NCBI RefSeq assembly: GCF_028728205.1
Contig: NZ_JAQYUU010000007.1
Span: 124,001 to 188,000 of the forward strand
Source of the DNA: Clostridium sp. 'White wine YQ'
GTDB taxonomy: Bacteria; Bacillota; Clostridia; Clostridiales; Clostridiaceae
Length of the DNA stretch: 64,000 bases
Direction: 5' to 3'
Within the stretch, counting starts at the first letter, position 1. Each line of letters begins with the position of its first letter. Shown piece by piece: positions 1-8,604 of the stretch. A program made the translations under genes and the position numbers. The notes under the pieces are model-generated. The model did no database searches and was not told the origin of the DNA. It saw nothing but the letters and a program-made list of their open reading frames with translations.

Positions 1-845
1 TTCAAACATTGATTTATACCCTCAATAGTGGATGAAAAAATTAATCCATGTTCTTTTGCTTTCCTTGTATCTAATCTAACATCTCTTGGTGAATCTTTAT
101 ACTTTTCTACATCTTCTACTAATACTTCATCTATTCTATTTTCTAAACCCATTTCCTTTAATATATGCTTAACTACTTCATATCTGCTTAGATTATTTTC
201 ACTTCCCAAGTGGTAAGTACCATAAGGAATCTTAAATAACTTATTAATATTCTCTAACATTTCATCAACATAAGTCATACCTCTAAATTCTCTTGGGGAA
301 GCATATATTTTATCCCCTTTTAATAAGCTTGTTACAGTTTCCCAAATTATATTAGATGCCATATTTCTTTTTTTATCTGGCATTCCCATAAGCCAAGTAA
401 ATCTTACAATCCATAATTCATCTAGAATCTCTTTTAGTAGCCCTTCTGCTTCAAGCTTATTTTGCCCATATACAGTATCCGGAATTGCTTTATGCTCTTC
501 GCTATATGGACCTGCTTCTGGATTTCCATTAAATACTTGTTCTGAACTTATAAATACTAATTTTGCTCCAACTTCTTTACACGCTTTTCCTACATTTATA
601 GCTCCTTCAACATTTATCTTATGAGCTTTTTCAGGATGTTTATTACAAAAATCTGTAACTGCAATAGCAGCAGCATGTATTACATAATTTGGTCTTTCTT
701 TCTTAAATAATTCAAATACTTTCTCTTCGTCTGTTATATCTAATTCATCTATATCTGGAGATAAAATATTGTATTGATCTTTAAACCTTTCAGCAAATCT
801 ACTTGCAAAGAATCCTGTTCCTCCAGTTAATAAAATCTTTTCCAT
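1..845 (-). CDS. RmlD-like extended SDR (sugar-nucleotide reductase type), 3' end cut by window
   Basis: The minus-strand frame opens at the ATG at 845, preceded by GGAGG, and runs off the left edge, so the C-terminus may be incomplete, although the last visible residues already resemble the end of the family. The product (about 281 residues visible) starts with a Rossmann nucleotide-binding loop (TGGTGFF near residue 7) and carries the SDR catalytic YxxxK (YGQNK), preceded by a conserved SSEQVF stretch where the catalytic Ser/Thr lies. This fits dTDP-4-dehydrorhamnose reductase-like NAD(P)-dependent enzymes (RmlD substrate-binding family). No rml genes are visible beside it, so the substrate is unknown. 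Family assignment is firm; the rhamnose pathway is not claimed. Confidence 0.8.
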   Translation of the reverse strand, partial: MEKILLTGGTGFFASRFAERFKDQYNILSPDIDELDITDEEKVFELFKKERPNYVIHAAAIAVTDFCNKHPEKAHKINVEGAINVGKACKEVGAKLVFISSEQVFNGNPEAGPYSEEHKAIPDTVYGQNKLEAEGLLKEILDELWIVRFTWLMGMPDKKRNMASNIIWETVTSLLKGDKIYASPREFRGMTYVDEMLENINKLFKIPYGTYHLGSENNLSRYEVVKHILKEMGLENRIDEVLVEDVEKYKDSPRDVRLDTRKAKEHGLIFSSTIEGINQCL

Positions 846-950
846 TGTATCCCTCCATTTTATTATCATTTATTATTGTTTATTATTGTTTAATATTATT
901 TTATTACGAATTCTCTTCTTTTTCAATACTATTTTTAAAATAAAAATAGA

Positions 951-978
951 TTTTAGATAAAATTATCTTTATCTAAAA
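951..978 (-). terminator. AT-rich stem-loop terminator of the SHOCT gene
   Basis: An 11-bp perfect inverted repeat (TTTTAGATAAA / TTTATCTAAAA, 6-nt loop) is followed on the minus strand by a T-rich tract. It lies 25 bp after the stop of the SHOCT gene. The stem is AT-only apart from two G-C pairs, so strength is uncertain. The DNA between 857 and 900 is a loose tandem repeat of about 10 bp (variants of TTTATTATTG) with no other visible content. Confidence 0.5.
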
Positions 979-1002
979 CCTACTCAATTACTCATACTTA
1001 TT

Positions 1003-1242
1003 TTATTTTTTTCTTATAAGTTCTGATTTTCTAAGATATTCTTCCTCAGATATTTCACCTTTAGCTAGTCTTTCCTTAAGTATATTAAGAGAACTCTCCT
1101 CTGTATCCTTTATAAAATTATTTTTATTGATCATTCTAATAACAAAATAAATAGCCAATGCAACGAGTATCAAACATATTATCATGAAAATCCATCCCAT
1201 ATGAAATCCACCCATTATAATTCTTCCATCATATCGCCCCAT
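1003..1242 (-). CDS. small SHOCT-domain membrane protein
   Basis: Short protein (79 residues from the ATG at 1242; a GTG at 1251 in the same frame is also possible but lies only 2 nt from the AAAGGA motif). One hydrophobic segment (around GWIFMIICLILVALAIYFV) is followed by a C-terminal SHOCT motif (LKERLAKGEISEEEYLRK), a short module thought to mediate oligomerisation. Such one-TM SHOCT proteins are common in Clostridia and have no defined function. It stands alone between the reductase gene and a HAD hydrolase and appears to have its own terminator. Confidence 0.7.
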   Translation of the reverse strand: MGRYDGRIIMGGFHMGWIFMIICLILVALAIYFVIRMINKNNFIKDTEESSLNILKERLAKGEISEEEYLRKSELIRKK

Positions 1243-1331
1243 TATTTTCACCGTCCTTTATATTAATTGTATATATAATTATAATAAACCGATATGAAAA
1301 TATTATGAATTATTATCTTATAAGTTCTTCT

Positions 1332-2201
1332 CTATTTTGTACTATTTAATATAAACTTATCTATAACTTGTGCAACTCCATGTTCATCATTTGATACTGT
1401 TACGAAATTTGCTTGTTCTTTTAGTTCATCTATGGCATTCCCCATCGCTACTCCTAGTCCAGCAGCCTTTATCATTCCTAAATCATTTAGATTATCTCCT
1501 ATTGCAATAATTTCTTTAGGATTCACACCAAGCTTTTCTCCTAATTGTTCAAGTGCTGACCCCTTGTCCACACTTTTGTGCACAAACTCTAAATTATTTT
1601 TATATGATGAAGTGATGCTTATATCCTCTATTTTACCAATCTTCTCTTTAATTATATCAAGTTTTTCTGCACTAGAAGACTTTACTTCCATTTTACATAC
1701 CTTCAAGTTATTAACTTTTATGTAGTCTATTATATCTTCTACAATAAGACTATTACCATAAGTATGCTTTTTCATATCCTCTACTATTTTAGCTATTTCA
1801 TCCTTATCACTAGAATATTGCTCTGCCAGATTTATAAAGTCTTTTTGGTGATTTCCTAAAGGCTTACATAATGTTTCATTGCTAGTATATATTTGATATA
1901 ATATGTCTTCCTCTTCAAAAATTTTTATTGCTTCGCATACACTATCAAATTCTATATAATTTTCACAAATCATATTAAAATTTTCATTATATATTTGGGC
2001 ACCATTTAATGCTACTGCATAACAATTAAAATTATGTTCTTGAACAAATGGCTTTATTAGTTTATATGGTCTTCCAGAAACTATTCCAAAATGAACGCCT
2101 TTTTCCTGTGCCTTTTTTACTGCTTTTATGTTTTCTTCAGATAATTCATGCTCTGAATTAAGAAAAGTACCATCCATATCAGTTAAAATTAATTTATACA
2201 T
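1332..2201 (-). CDS. Cof-type HAD-IIB family hydrolase
   Basis: A 289-residue cytoplasmic HAD phosphatase. Motif I is DMDGTFL at residues 8-14 (Asp nucleophile and acid/base Asp), the C2B cap occupies the middle, and motif IV is GDNLNDLGMI near residue 236 followed by the conserved AAGLGVAMGNA. Length and motif order match the Cof/YidA/YkrA group, which dephosphorylates sugar phosphates or flavin-type substrates; the specific substrate cannot be read from the sequence. AAGGGGAA precedes the ATG. It is monocistronic, with about 200 bp separating it from hppA upstream. Confidence 0.85.
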   Translation of the reverse strand: MYKLILTDMDGTFLNSEHELSEENIKAVKKAQEKGVHFGIVSGRPYKLIKPFVQEHNFNCYAVALNGAQIYNENFNMICENYIEFDSVCEAIKIFEEEDILYQIYTSNETLCKPLGNHQKDFINLAEQYSSDKDEIAKIVEDMKKHTYGNSLIVEDIIDYIKVNNLKVCKMEVKSSSAEKLDIIKEKIGKIEDISITSSYKNNLEFVHKSVDKGSALEQLGEKLGVNPKEIIAIGDNLNDLGMIKAAGLGVAMGNAIDELKEQANFVTVSNDEHGVAQVIDKFILNSTK

Positions 2202-2323
2202 TCCAATTCCCCTTTTTCTTCAATTAAGTATATACTAATTATAAATTAAAATTGCTTTTTTGATTTTCTTAATATGAAAAGATTGTAAAAAAATCATAAA
2301 AACTATAGATTTTCTAAAGAGTA

Positions 2324-2385
2324 AAAGGATTGAAATAACTCATAGACTTTTAAAAAATCATAAAGTGAGTTTACTTCAATCCTTT
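2324..2385 (-). terminator. long two-part stem-loop terminating hppA
   Basis: An 11-bp perfect outer stem (AAAGGATTGAA / TTCAATCCTTT) continues, after a small internal loop, into a 6-bp inner stem (AACTCA / TGAGTT). It lies 20 bp beyond the hppA stop codon and reads as a transcription terminator on the minus strand. Confidence 0.65.
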
Positions 2386-2405
2386 AATCATTCCCCTAAG
2401 AAATC

Positions 2406-4541
2406 TTAACTAAATAAAGCTACGAAAACTAATGTTATTGTACTAATTAGCTTAATTAATACATGAAGTGATGGACCTGCTGTATCCTTAAATGGATCTC
2501 CCACTGTATCTCCTACAACACTTGCTTTATGAGCCTCCGACTTCTTTCCTCCAAAACTTCCTAATTCTATATATTTCTTTGCATTATCCCACGCACCACC
2601 TGCATTATTTAAAAACAATGCCATTACCACACCTGCTATGGTGCTTATCATTAAGAAGCCACCTGCTGCTTCTTTTCCAAGTAAAACACCCACTAGTACT
2701 GGAGTTGTTATTACTAGTATTCCTGGAAGGACCATTTCCTTAAGAGCTCCTTTTGTAACTATATCAACACAACTAGCATAATCAGGTTTAGATTTACCTT
2801 CCATAATTCCAGGAATCTCTTTAAATTGCCTTCTTACCTCTACTATAATGTATTGAGCTGCTCTTCCAACTGCTCTAATAGCTGTTGAGCTAAATAGAAA
2901 TACTAACATAACTCCTATAAAACCAGCTATAAATACTTCTGGTTTACCAATATCAATTGAATACCATGATTCTAATGGTTGTCCTAATATGCTTTTCACT
3001 TGATCTAAATAGGCTGAGAATAGTAAAAAGGTAGCTAATGCAGCTGATCCTACAGCATAACCTTTAGTTAATGCCTTTGTAGTGTTACCACAAGCATCTA
3101 ATCTATCTGTTACTAGTCTTACCTCTTCTGAAGCTCCTGACATTTCTGCAATACCTCCAGCATTATCAGTTATAGGTCCAAAGGTATCCATTGCAAGAAT
3201 AAATGCACAGGTTGATAACATCCCCATTGTTGCAATAGCAGTTCCATACAATCCAGCATTAGGAATATTACCAAGAGCTGCATTGCCAAGTTTATAAGAA
3301 ATAAAAATAGCAATGGATATAAATATTACAGGCAATGCTGTTGATTCCATCCCCATAGATATACCAGTTATAATATTTGTAGCTGGACCAGTTTCACAGG
3401 ATTTTGCTATTTCTTTTACTGGTCTATTATTTACTGATGTATAGTAGTTAGTCAATAGAACAAATGCATAGCCTAAAATTATTCCTGTTACTGCACATCC
3501 ATAAAGCATCCAAGTGTTAACCTCACTTCCATCTGGAAGAGTTCCAGTTAACATATATTTTACGTTAAAGATTAGGAATATAAGAACTATTATAGTGGTT
3601 ATTCCATAACCTTTATTAAGTTCCTTCATTGGATCTTCATCCTCATTCTTAACTTTTACAAAAGCTATTCCCACTATGGACGCAATTATCCCTAATGCAC
3701 GTGCTACAAGAGGAAACAATATTCCCTTAACTCCAAATATAGGATATAGCGCTACCCCTAGTATCATAGCTCCAACATTTTCTGCGGCTGTTGATTCAAA
3801 TAAATCTGCACCTCTGCCTGCGCAGTCACCAACATTATCTCCAACTAAATCTGCTATAACAGCTGGATTTCTTGGATCATCTTCTGGAATTCCAGCTTCA
3901 ACCTTACCTACTAAATCTGCTCCTACGTCAGCAGCCTTTGTATAAATTCCTCCACCTAATTGTGCAAATAACGCAACTAATGAAGCTCCAAATCCAAAAC
4001 CAACTATGAGTGATGGAGCCTCTTTTATTAGAGTATCATTACCTGATGCTCCTCCAAATAATAAAAATAGTGTTGAAACTCCAAATAACGATAAGGTAGT
4101 TACAGCTAGTCCAGTAATTGCACCACCTCTAAATGCTATTTGTAGAGCTTTATTTAACCCTTTCCTTGCACCCTCTGCTGTTCTTACATTACAATTAACA
4201 GTCATATACATGCCTATATAGCCAGATATAGCTGAACATAATGCACCCATAACAAATGCTACTCCAGTATGCCATGCTATGCTGGTAGCATCACTGCTTC
4301 CCTTTGATAAATTAGCAAAGTAATTGGCTCCTGTAATTATAATAAGAACTATTATAGCTATTATAGCAATAGTTTTATATTGTCTCTTTAAAAAAGCCAT
4401 TGCTCCTTCTTTAATAGCATTAGATATCTCTTGCATTTTAGGGTTTCCTTTTTCTTGGCTAAAAATGTACTTAGACAGAAAAATAATGGCTAGTACTGCA
4501 ATTAGTGTTACCCCATAAATTATGCCGAAATAGATAGTCAT
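2406..4541 (-). CDS. hppA: membrane-bound ion-translocating pyrophosphatase
   Basis: Integral membrane PPase of 711 residues (ATG at 4541, AAGGGG 9 nt upstream; the ATG at 4550 abuts the ribosome site). It couples PPi hydrolysis to ion export. Visible family signatures are the first acidic loop (DVGADLVGKVEAGIPEDDPRNPA), GDNVGDCAGRGADLFES, and the C-terminal DTVGDPFKDTAGPS loop. The segment GNTTKA carries Lys at the position that in the literature distinguishes K+-independent (Lys) from K+-dependent (Ala) enzymes, so I infer a K+-independent H+ pump. About 15 hydrophobic segments are expected and seen. It is transcribed alone, with a structured leader and a long terminator. Confidence 0.95.
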   Translation of the reverse strand: MTIYFGIIYGVTLIAVLAIIFLSKYIFSQEKGNPKMQEISNAIKEGAMAFLKRQYKTIAIIAIIVLIIITGANYFANLSKGSSDATSIAWHTGVAFVMGALCSAISGYIGMYMTVNCNVRTAEGARKGLNKALQIAFRGGAITGLAVTTLSLFGVSTLFLLFGGASGNDTLIKEAPSLIVGFGFGASLVALFAQLGGGIYTKAADVGADLVGKVEAGIPEDDPRNPAVIADLVGDNVGDCAGRGADLFESTAAENVGAMILGVALYPIFGVKGILFPLVARALGIIASIVGIAFVKVKNEDEDPMKELNKGYGITTIIVLIFLIFNVKYMLTGTLPDGSEVNTWMLYGCAVTGIILGYAFVLLTNYYTSVNNRPVKEIAKSCETGPATNIITGISMGMESTALPVIFISIAIFISYKLGNAALGNIPNAGLYGTAIATMGMLSTCAFILAMDTFGPITDNAGGIAEMSGASEEVRLVTDRLDACGNTTKALTKGYAVGSAALATFLLFSAYLDQVKSILGQPLESWYSIDIGKPEVFIAGFIGVMLVFLFSSTAIRAVGRAAQYIIVEVRRQFKEIPGIMEGKSKPDYASCVDIVTKGALKEMVLPGILVITTPVLVGVLLGKEAAGGFLMISTIAGVVMALFLNNAGGAWDNAKKYIELGSFGGKKSEAHKASVVGDTVGDPFKDTAGPSLHVLIKLISTITLVFVALFS

Positions 4542-4550
4542 GTTTAACAT

Positions 4551-4774
4551 CCCCTTTAAATAAGATTACTTCTTTGAAGTTATTTTTATAAATACAAAAA
4601 GATACTTCATTCTAGCTCTCAAAGCAACCTTACGCAGAGGAAATGTGGAGGAGGTGTTCAAAAGACATGATGAAATATATTTATGTATTTTTTATTTATA
4701 AGATTTTAACCTGGAAGTTAAAACCCTATATACTAATTTATTATTAAAATATTAAAATATTAATAAATTAACAA
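4551..4774 (-). other. hppA leader with two hairpins, no recognised riboswitch
   Basis: This gap between hemL and hppA holds no credible gene. On the minus strand it contains a hairpin at 4702-4725 (GGTTTTAAC / GATTTTAAC type 9-bp arms, 6-nt loop) and an AT-rich hairpin at 4576-4608 with GAAGT/ACTTC ends just before the hppA ribosome site. The stretch GTTAAAACCCTATATA near 4717-4732 resembles one end of the repeat described at 20778-20863. I see no match to a known riboswitch class. Confidence 0.35.
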
Positions 4775-4838
4775 AAGATGAACCCAATAGTTAATACACC
4801 TACTTTTTACGTAGGCTAATTCACTATAGATTCATCTT
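4775..4838 (-). terminator. 64-nt extended stem-loop, hemL terminator
   Basis: Outer stem AAGATGAA/TTCATCTT, middle stem ATAGTTAAT/ATTCACTAT with one mismatch, and inner stem CCTAC/GTAGG around a 7-nt loop. On the minus strand the outer arm is followed by TTTTGTTAATTT. It sits 49 bp past the hemL stop. It is longer than a typical intrinsic terminator, so a second role in the hppA leader cannot be excluded. Confidence 0.55.
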
Positions 4839-4886
4839 CATTCGTACTTAAATATACTTCATTAGTTGTTTTATACTAACTTATTT

Positions 4887-6161
4887 TTATCCCTCAAAAC
4901 TCTTAAATGCTTCTATAAATTTATCTATATCTTCACTTGAATGCTTTGCTGAAAGAAATAATGCTTCAAACTGTGAAGGTGGCATATTTATACCTTTTTT
5001 TATCATGTGAATAAAATATCTTTTAAATCTATCATTATCACAATTCTTAACATCAGCATAACTCTCTACAGTTTCTTGCTCAGTAAAGAATATAGTAAAC
5101 ATTCCTCCAGCTCTATTTATAACTACTGGTATTTTATTTTCTTTAGATGCTTCTTTTATACCCTGCTCTAATCTATCTCCGATTTCTTCAATATGCTTAT
5201 ATATCATCGGATTTTCATATAATTTCTTTAAAGTTGTTAATCCTGCGGCCATTACTATTGGATTACCAGACATAGTTCCAGCTTGATAAACTGGGCCAAT
5301 TGGAGATAACATTTGCATTATTTCTTTTTTGCCGCCATAGGCACCAGAAGGAAGTCCCCCTCCCATTATTTTTGCATAAGTAACAAGATCCGGTTTGATA
5401 TCAAAAAGACTTTGCGCACCTTTATATGCTACCCTAAATCCACTCATTACCTCATCAAAAATCAGCAAAGCCCCATGTTTATCACAAAGAACTCTTAATT
5501 CTCTCAAAAATTCTTCTTTTGCTACAATTACTCCCATATTGCCAGCAACAGGCTCTATAATAACTGCGGCTATATTATCCCCTTGTTCCTCAAAAATCTT
5601 TCTTATACTTTCGATATTGTTATATTCTGCAACCAATGTATTTTCTACAGTTTCGTTTGGTATTCCAGCACTCCCTGCTATTCCTGCAGTTAAAACTCCT
5701 GATCCAGCTTCAACTAAAAAACCTTCAAAATGACCATGATAACAACCTGAAAATTTCAAAATTTTATTTTTTCTTGTATATCCTCTTGCTAGTTTTACAG
5801 CACTCATGGTAGCCTCAGTACCTGAGTTAACCATTCTTATCATTTCAACATTATCAACTGTCTCACATATAAATTTTGATAACTCTAATTCAAGTCTTGT
5901 TGGCGCACCAAATGCTATTGCATTGCAAGCTGTTTTGGAAATAGCCTCTACTACATCTTCATCGCAATGACCTAAGATAAGTGGACCCCATGCTAAAACA
6001 AAATCTATAAATTCATTGCCTTCTTCATCATATATGCGTACACCTTTACCTTGCTTTATAATTGGTGGATTCATATCAAACCCATTATAAGCTCTTACTG
6101 GGCTATTTACTCCACCAGGCATATATCTTTTAGATGCTTCAAATATTTCGTTATTATTCAT
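4887..6161 (-). CDS. hemL: glutamate-1-semialdehyde 2,1-aminomutase
   Basis: PLP enzyme of 424 residues that converts glutamate-1-semialdehyde to 5-aminolevulinate in the C5 tetrapyrrole pathway. The N-terminus has the hallmark [14 protein letters not shown]; the PLP lysine lies in [17 protein letters not shown], preceded by the PLP aspartate segment [12 protein letters not shown]. Length is normal. The enzyme follows HemA, whose gene lies 13 kb away in the hem cluster, so hemL is unlinked from its pathway partners here. The ribosome site before the ATG is weak (AAAG). A repeat/structured element (6186-6288) lies directly upstream, antisense relative to its copy near hemA. Confidence 0.95.
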   Translation of the reverse strand: MNNNEIFEASKRYMPGGVNSPVRAYNGFDMNPPIIKQGKGVRIYDEEGNEFIDFVLAWGPLILGHCDEDVVEAISKTACNAIAFGAPTRLELELSKFICETVDNVEMIRMVNSGTEATMSAVKLARGYTRKNKILKFSGCYHGHFEGFLVEAGSGVLTAGIAGSAGIPNETVENTLVAEYNNIESIRKIFEEQGDNIAAVIIEPVAGNMGVIVAKEEFLRELRVLCDKHGALLIFDEVMSGFRVAYKGAQSLFDIKPDLVTYAKIMGGGLPSGAYGGKKEIMQMLSPIGPVYQAGTMSGNPIVMAAGLTTLKKLYENPMIYKHIEEIGDRLEQGIKEASKENKIPVVINRAGGMFTIFFTEQETVESYADVKNCDNDRFKRYFIHMIKKGINMPPSQFEALFLSAKHSSEDIDKFIEAFKSFEG

Positions 6162-6185
6162 AATCTTTAGTGAATCAGATTTCTA

Positions 6186-6288
6186 AAAGGTTTTAAGTTC
6201 AACTAATAACTTATTCATGCCTGAAAATGTCCAGAAACCTACATTTTCAAACAAGTATAAGTTAAGTTTCCTATAAAAAACCTATATA
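6186..6288 (+). repeat. copy A of a palindromic repeat / structured element, upstream of hemL
   Basis: About 100 bp that matches, in the same sense, the reverse complement of 20778-20863. Shared blocks are AGGTTTTAAGTTCAACTA, CTTATTCATGCC, CAAACAAGTATAAGTTAAG, TTTCCTAT and AAAAACC-TATA. The outer arms GGTTTT/AAAACC and an inner pair AACTTAT/ATAAGTT can form stems. Copy A carries an extra 9-bp hairpin (TGAAAATGT / ACATTTTCA) at 6222-6249 that copy B lacks. Conserved core with a variable-length hairpin suggests folded RNA or a small MITE-like repeat. The remaining DNA to 6458 is AT-rich and presumably holds the hemL promoter. Confidence 0.6.
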
Positions 6289-6458
6289 ATCCACTCACTA
6301 AATTCACCGCCTTCCTAAAATATAAGTCACAATATTTCTTAGCCATATGCCTCTCATTAATTACCATAATAATTATATCACTTGTAAATTTATTAATACC
6401 ACCTTTTCTTATATTGTTATTTTAACTTTAAGTAGCATTATTTTAGTTTTTCAAAAAG

Positions 6459-6490
6459 ATAACCTCAAAATACTTAAATTTTGAGGTTAT
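6459..6490 (-). terminator. bidirectional terminator after the DUF4097 gene
   Basis: Perfect 12-bp stem ATAACCTCAAAA / TTTTGAGGTTAT with an 8-nt loop, flanked by a CTTTTTG tract on the minus strand, 13 bp after the stop of the DUF4097 gene. Confidence 0.8.
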
Positions 6491-6502
6491 TTACAAAAAC
6501 TA

Positions 6503-7438
6503 TTAATCAATCGAAATATTTATATCACCTGAGGAAGTATCTACTTTTAATTGTTTGTAAGGATCACTTCCTACCTTTGCCGTTGCCTGATTTCTTTTTT
6601 TATTACTATAACTTAAATCAAAGTTTGATTTTATATCTCCAGAAGTACATTTCCCCTCAAAAGAGAAACTCATTTCCTTTGGCATATTGACCTTAACATC
6701 TCCTGAGGTTGCTGTAATATCAGACTTATCATTTATATCTTTATAACCTACTTTAATGTCCCCAGATGAGGCTTCAATATTTCCAGAACCTGAAAGGGAA
6801 GATATTCTTATATCACCTGATGAAACATTTATATCATAGCTTTTTCCTATAAGACTATTGACATCAATATCACCTGATGAAGCCTCTAAATCTACTTTAT
6901 CAGCCTTTATTTCACTATTGCATTTAAACTCTCCTGAACTTTGACTAAAGGATACTTCTTTAAGATTTATATCATCATTTACTATTATATCTCCAGAAGA
7001 AGATTCTACTGAAAGATTGCCACTGTACTTCTTAGGAACATAAACTTCTACTTCGGATCCAAAATTTCCAAAACCAAATATAAAAAATTTAAGATGATTT
7101 CCTCCTTTTTTTATATTTATAGTATCTCCATTTTTCTCCATTGTGAATTTTTCTTCTTCCTTCAAAGTTCCATAAGCTTTTTGAACAACTTTTATATCAT
7201 CCTCATCAGTAGTATAAATTGATATATCGTCACTTGAAAAATCTACATTTACTTTTTTAGCATCTTGCAGAGACATTTCTTTTGTTTGTTGAACTTTTCT
7301 ATCACCACTATGGAATACGATCATTCTGTAAAAGTTACCCTTTCCTCCAGCAACTATTCCAAATATAAGTGCCCCTGTAAGTGTTATAGCAATTATTCCC
7401 CATATAATTATGCTTATTACTTTTAATTTCTTCTCCAT
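6503..7438 (-). CDS. DUF4097 beta-strand repeat membrane protein
   Basis: 311 residues. An N-terminal transmembrane helix (residues about 7-30) anchors an extracellular domain built of repeated SSGDI/TSGDV/SSGEF motifs, at least eight of them spaced about 18-25 residues, which is the DUF4097 (adhesin-like, right-handed beta-helix) signature. The function is not known; the family is regularly encoded behind PadR and HAAS/DUF1700 genes as here and is linked to envelope stress. The start has AAAGGAG 7 nt upstream and lies 4 nt past the stop of the HAAS gene, so the two are co-translated. Confidence 0.85.
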   Translation of the reverse strand: MEKKLKVISIIIWGIIAITLTGALIFGIVAGGKGNFYRMIVFHSGDRKVQQTKEMSLQDAKKVNVDFSSDDISIYTTDEDDIKVVQKAYGTLKEEEKFTMEKNGDTINIKKGGNHLKFFIFGFGNFGSEVEVYVPKKYSGNLSVESSSGDIIVNDDINLKEVSFSQSSGEFKCNSEIKADKVDLEASSGDIDVNSLIGKSYDINVSSGDIRISSLSGSGNIEASSGDIKVGYKDINDKSDITATSGDVKVNMPKEMSFSFEGKCTSGDIKSNFDLSYSNKKRNQATAKVGSDPYKQLKVDTSSGDINISID

Positions 7439-7442
7439 ATTA

Positions 7443-8099
7443 TCACTCCTTTAATTGAAAACTTAGAGTGATAATTCTTTCTATTGCAGCTCCTACAATA
7501 AATATAATCCAAGAGAACGCCCATGCATTAAAAACAAAACTTATTAGTAAATATATTGCTACTATCAAAGTCCAAACTATTGACTTTATTGACTGCATAA
7601 CTCCATTTTTCTTTCTATTAGTTGATTTCCATTCTTTAAACTCTTCAACCATTGTATTATCTTCTTTAATATATTTAGGCTTTGACATTGCATTATAGAT
7701 TATTAGTCCAGTTGCTACAGCATCTATAGTAAGCATTAAAGATACAGATATAGCATCATTTATTCCCAAAAGCTCATTACATATTAGAAGAACAACTACA
7801 CTCATAATATATAGTCCTACAGAAACAGATATTATAAGCGCAGACTTTTGTCTTTCCTTCCTCATTTCTTCATAATTAAAAACATCATTTTGCTTTAAAC
7901 CTCTTATCAATTCCTCTACATCGCCAACACCAGACATAGCAGAATTTATAGCTTCATTTTCACTCTTTCCTTGCTCAATTAAATCATTATATCTGTCTAT
8001 TAAGTTAGCTAAAACTTCTTCTTTTAATTCATATGCTCTATTTGTTCTAGGGGCATCTTGAAAGAGTTCCTCCACCCTTTCTCTTAATTTTTCATACAT
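7443..8099 (-). CDS. HAAS/DUF1700-domain membrane protein
   Basis: 218 residues from the ATG at 8099, chosen because GGAGGT lies 8 nt upstream; the in-frame ATG at 8114 would put that ribosome site inside the gene. The N-terminal 70 residues are the helical HAAS domain (YELKEEVLANLIDRYNDL, GVGDVEELI), followed by pairs of hydrophobic helices. HAAS proteins typically work as the membrane partner of a PadR repressor. Start codon overlaps the padR stop by 8 nt (ATGTATGA), a sign of translational coupling. Confidence 0.82.
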   Translation of the reverse strand: MYEKLRERVEELFQDAPRTNRAYELKEEVLANLIDRYNDLIEQGKSENEAINSAMSGVGDVEELIRGLKQNDVFNYEEMRKERQKSALIISVSVGLYIMSVVVLLICNELLGINDAISVSLMLTIDAVATGLIIYNAMSKPKYIKEDNTMVEEFKEWKSTNRKKNGVMQSIKSIVWTLIVAIYLLISFVFNAWAFSWIIFIVGAAIERIITLSFQLKE

Positions 8100-8433
8100 T
8101 TTTCTTACCTCCATTAATCAAACTATCAATTAATTGCTTGGATTCATTCCAATCCGTACGATTTTGTTCTAACGCTGCTAACCCTAATTTAGTTATGGAA
8201 TAGTATCTTCTTCTCGCTCCAGTTGTTTGGTCTCCCCAATATGAAGTTATTAATGATGACTGTTCCAACCTTCTGAATGCTGAATAAAGAGTTGCCTCTT
8301 TTAATTCATATTTATTATTTGTTTTCTCTTGAATAGACTTATTTATTTCATAACCATAGCTGTCTTTTTCCTCTAAATGAGCTAATATAATACTTTCTGT
8401 ATGTCCTCTTATTATATCTGAAGTAATAGACAT
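8092..8433 (-). CDS. PadR-family transcriptional regulator
   Basis: 113 residues with the PadR winged helix: ESIILAHLEEKDSYGYEINKSI, then ATLYSAFRRLEQSSLITSYW and RRRYYSITKLG, followed by a C-terminal dimerisation helix. It is the first gene of a padR-HAAS-DUF4097 operon. AGAGGTGAGG lies before the ATG. The upstream promoter carries an inverted repeat overlapping the -35 box, so I infer negative autoregulation released by an envelope signal. Confidence 0.9.
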   Translation of the reverse strand: MSITSDIIRGHTESIILAHLEEKDSYGYEINKSIQEKTNNKYELKEATLYSAFRRLEQSSLITSYWGDQTTGARRRYYSITKLGLAALEQNRTDWNESKQLIDSLINGGKKNV

Positions 8434-8488
8434 ACCCTCACCTCTTTATCTAAAATTTTACTTTTGTTACTTTTTATTCTGTACTTAT

Positions 8489-8523
8489 ATCATAACTACA
8501 TATACCTCGCCTGTCAAGGTATA
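8489..8523 (-). promoter_or_regulatory. padR operon promoter with operator over the -35 box
   Basis: On the minus strand a consensus -35 TTGACA (8512-8517), a 17-bp spacer, and -10 TATGAT (8489-8494). A perfect 7-bp inverted repeat TATACCT-N9-AGGTATA (8501-8523) covers the -35 element, the expected arrangement for repression by the adjacent PadR protein. Confidence 0.75.
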
Positions 8524-8559
8524 TTTGAAATAAAAGTATATAATTTTCAAAAAAAATAA

Positions 8560-8589
8560 ATAGCCTACACATTCTACTGTATAGGCTAT
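8560..8589 (-). terminator. terminator of the MFS-isochorismatase operon
   Basis: Twelve-bp stem with one G-U pair (ATAGCCTAcACA-type arms, 6-nt loop), followed on the minus strand by a run of eight T residues. It lies 15 bp after the isochorismatase-family stop. Confidence 0.8.
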
Positions 8590-8604
8590 CTACAAACGCT
8601 TCGT

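Noticed and set aside
2492..4518. Several plus-strand open frames opposite hppA and other genes
   Set aside because: They lie antisense to confidently identified genes, show low-complexity or odd composition, and lack ribosome sites.
6186..6288. Heme- or corrinoid-sensing riboswitch upstream of hemL
   Set aside because: The matching element near hemA is in the opposite orientation relative to its gene, and no cobalamin-box or other known riboswitch consensus was recognised.
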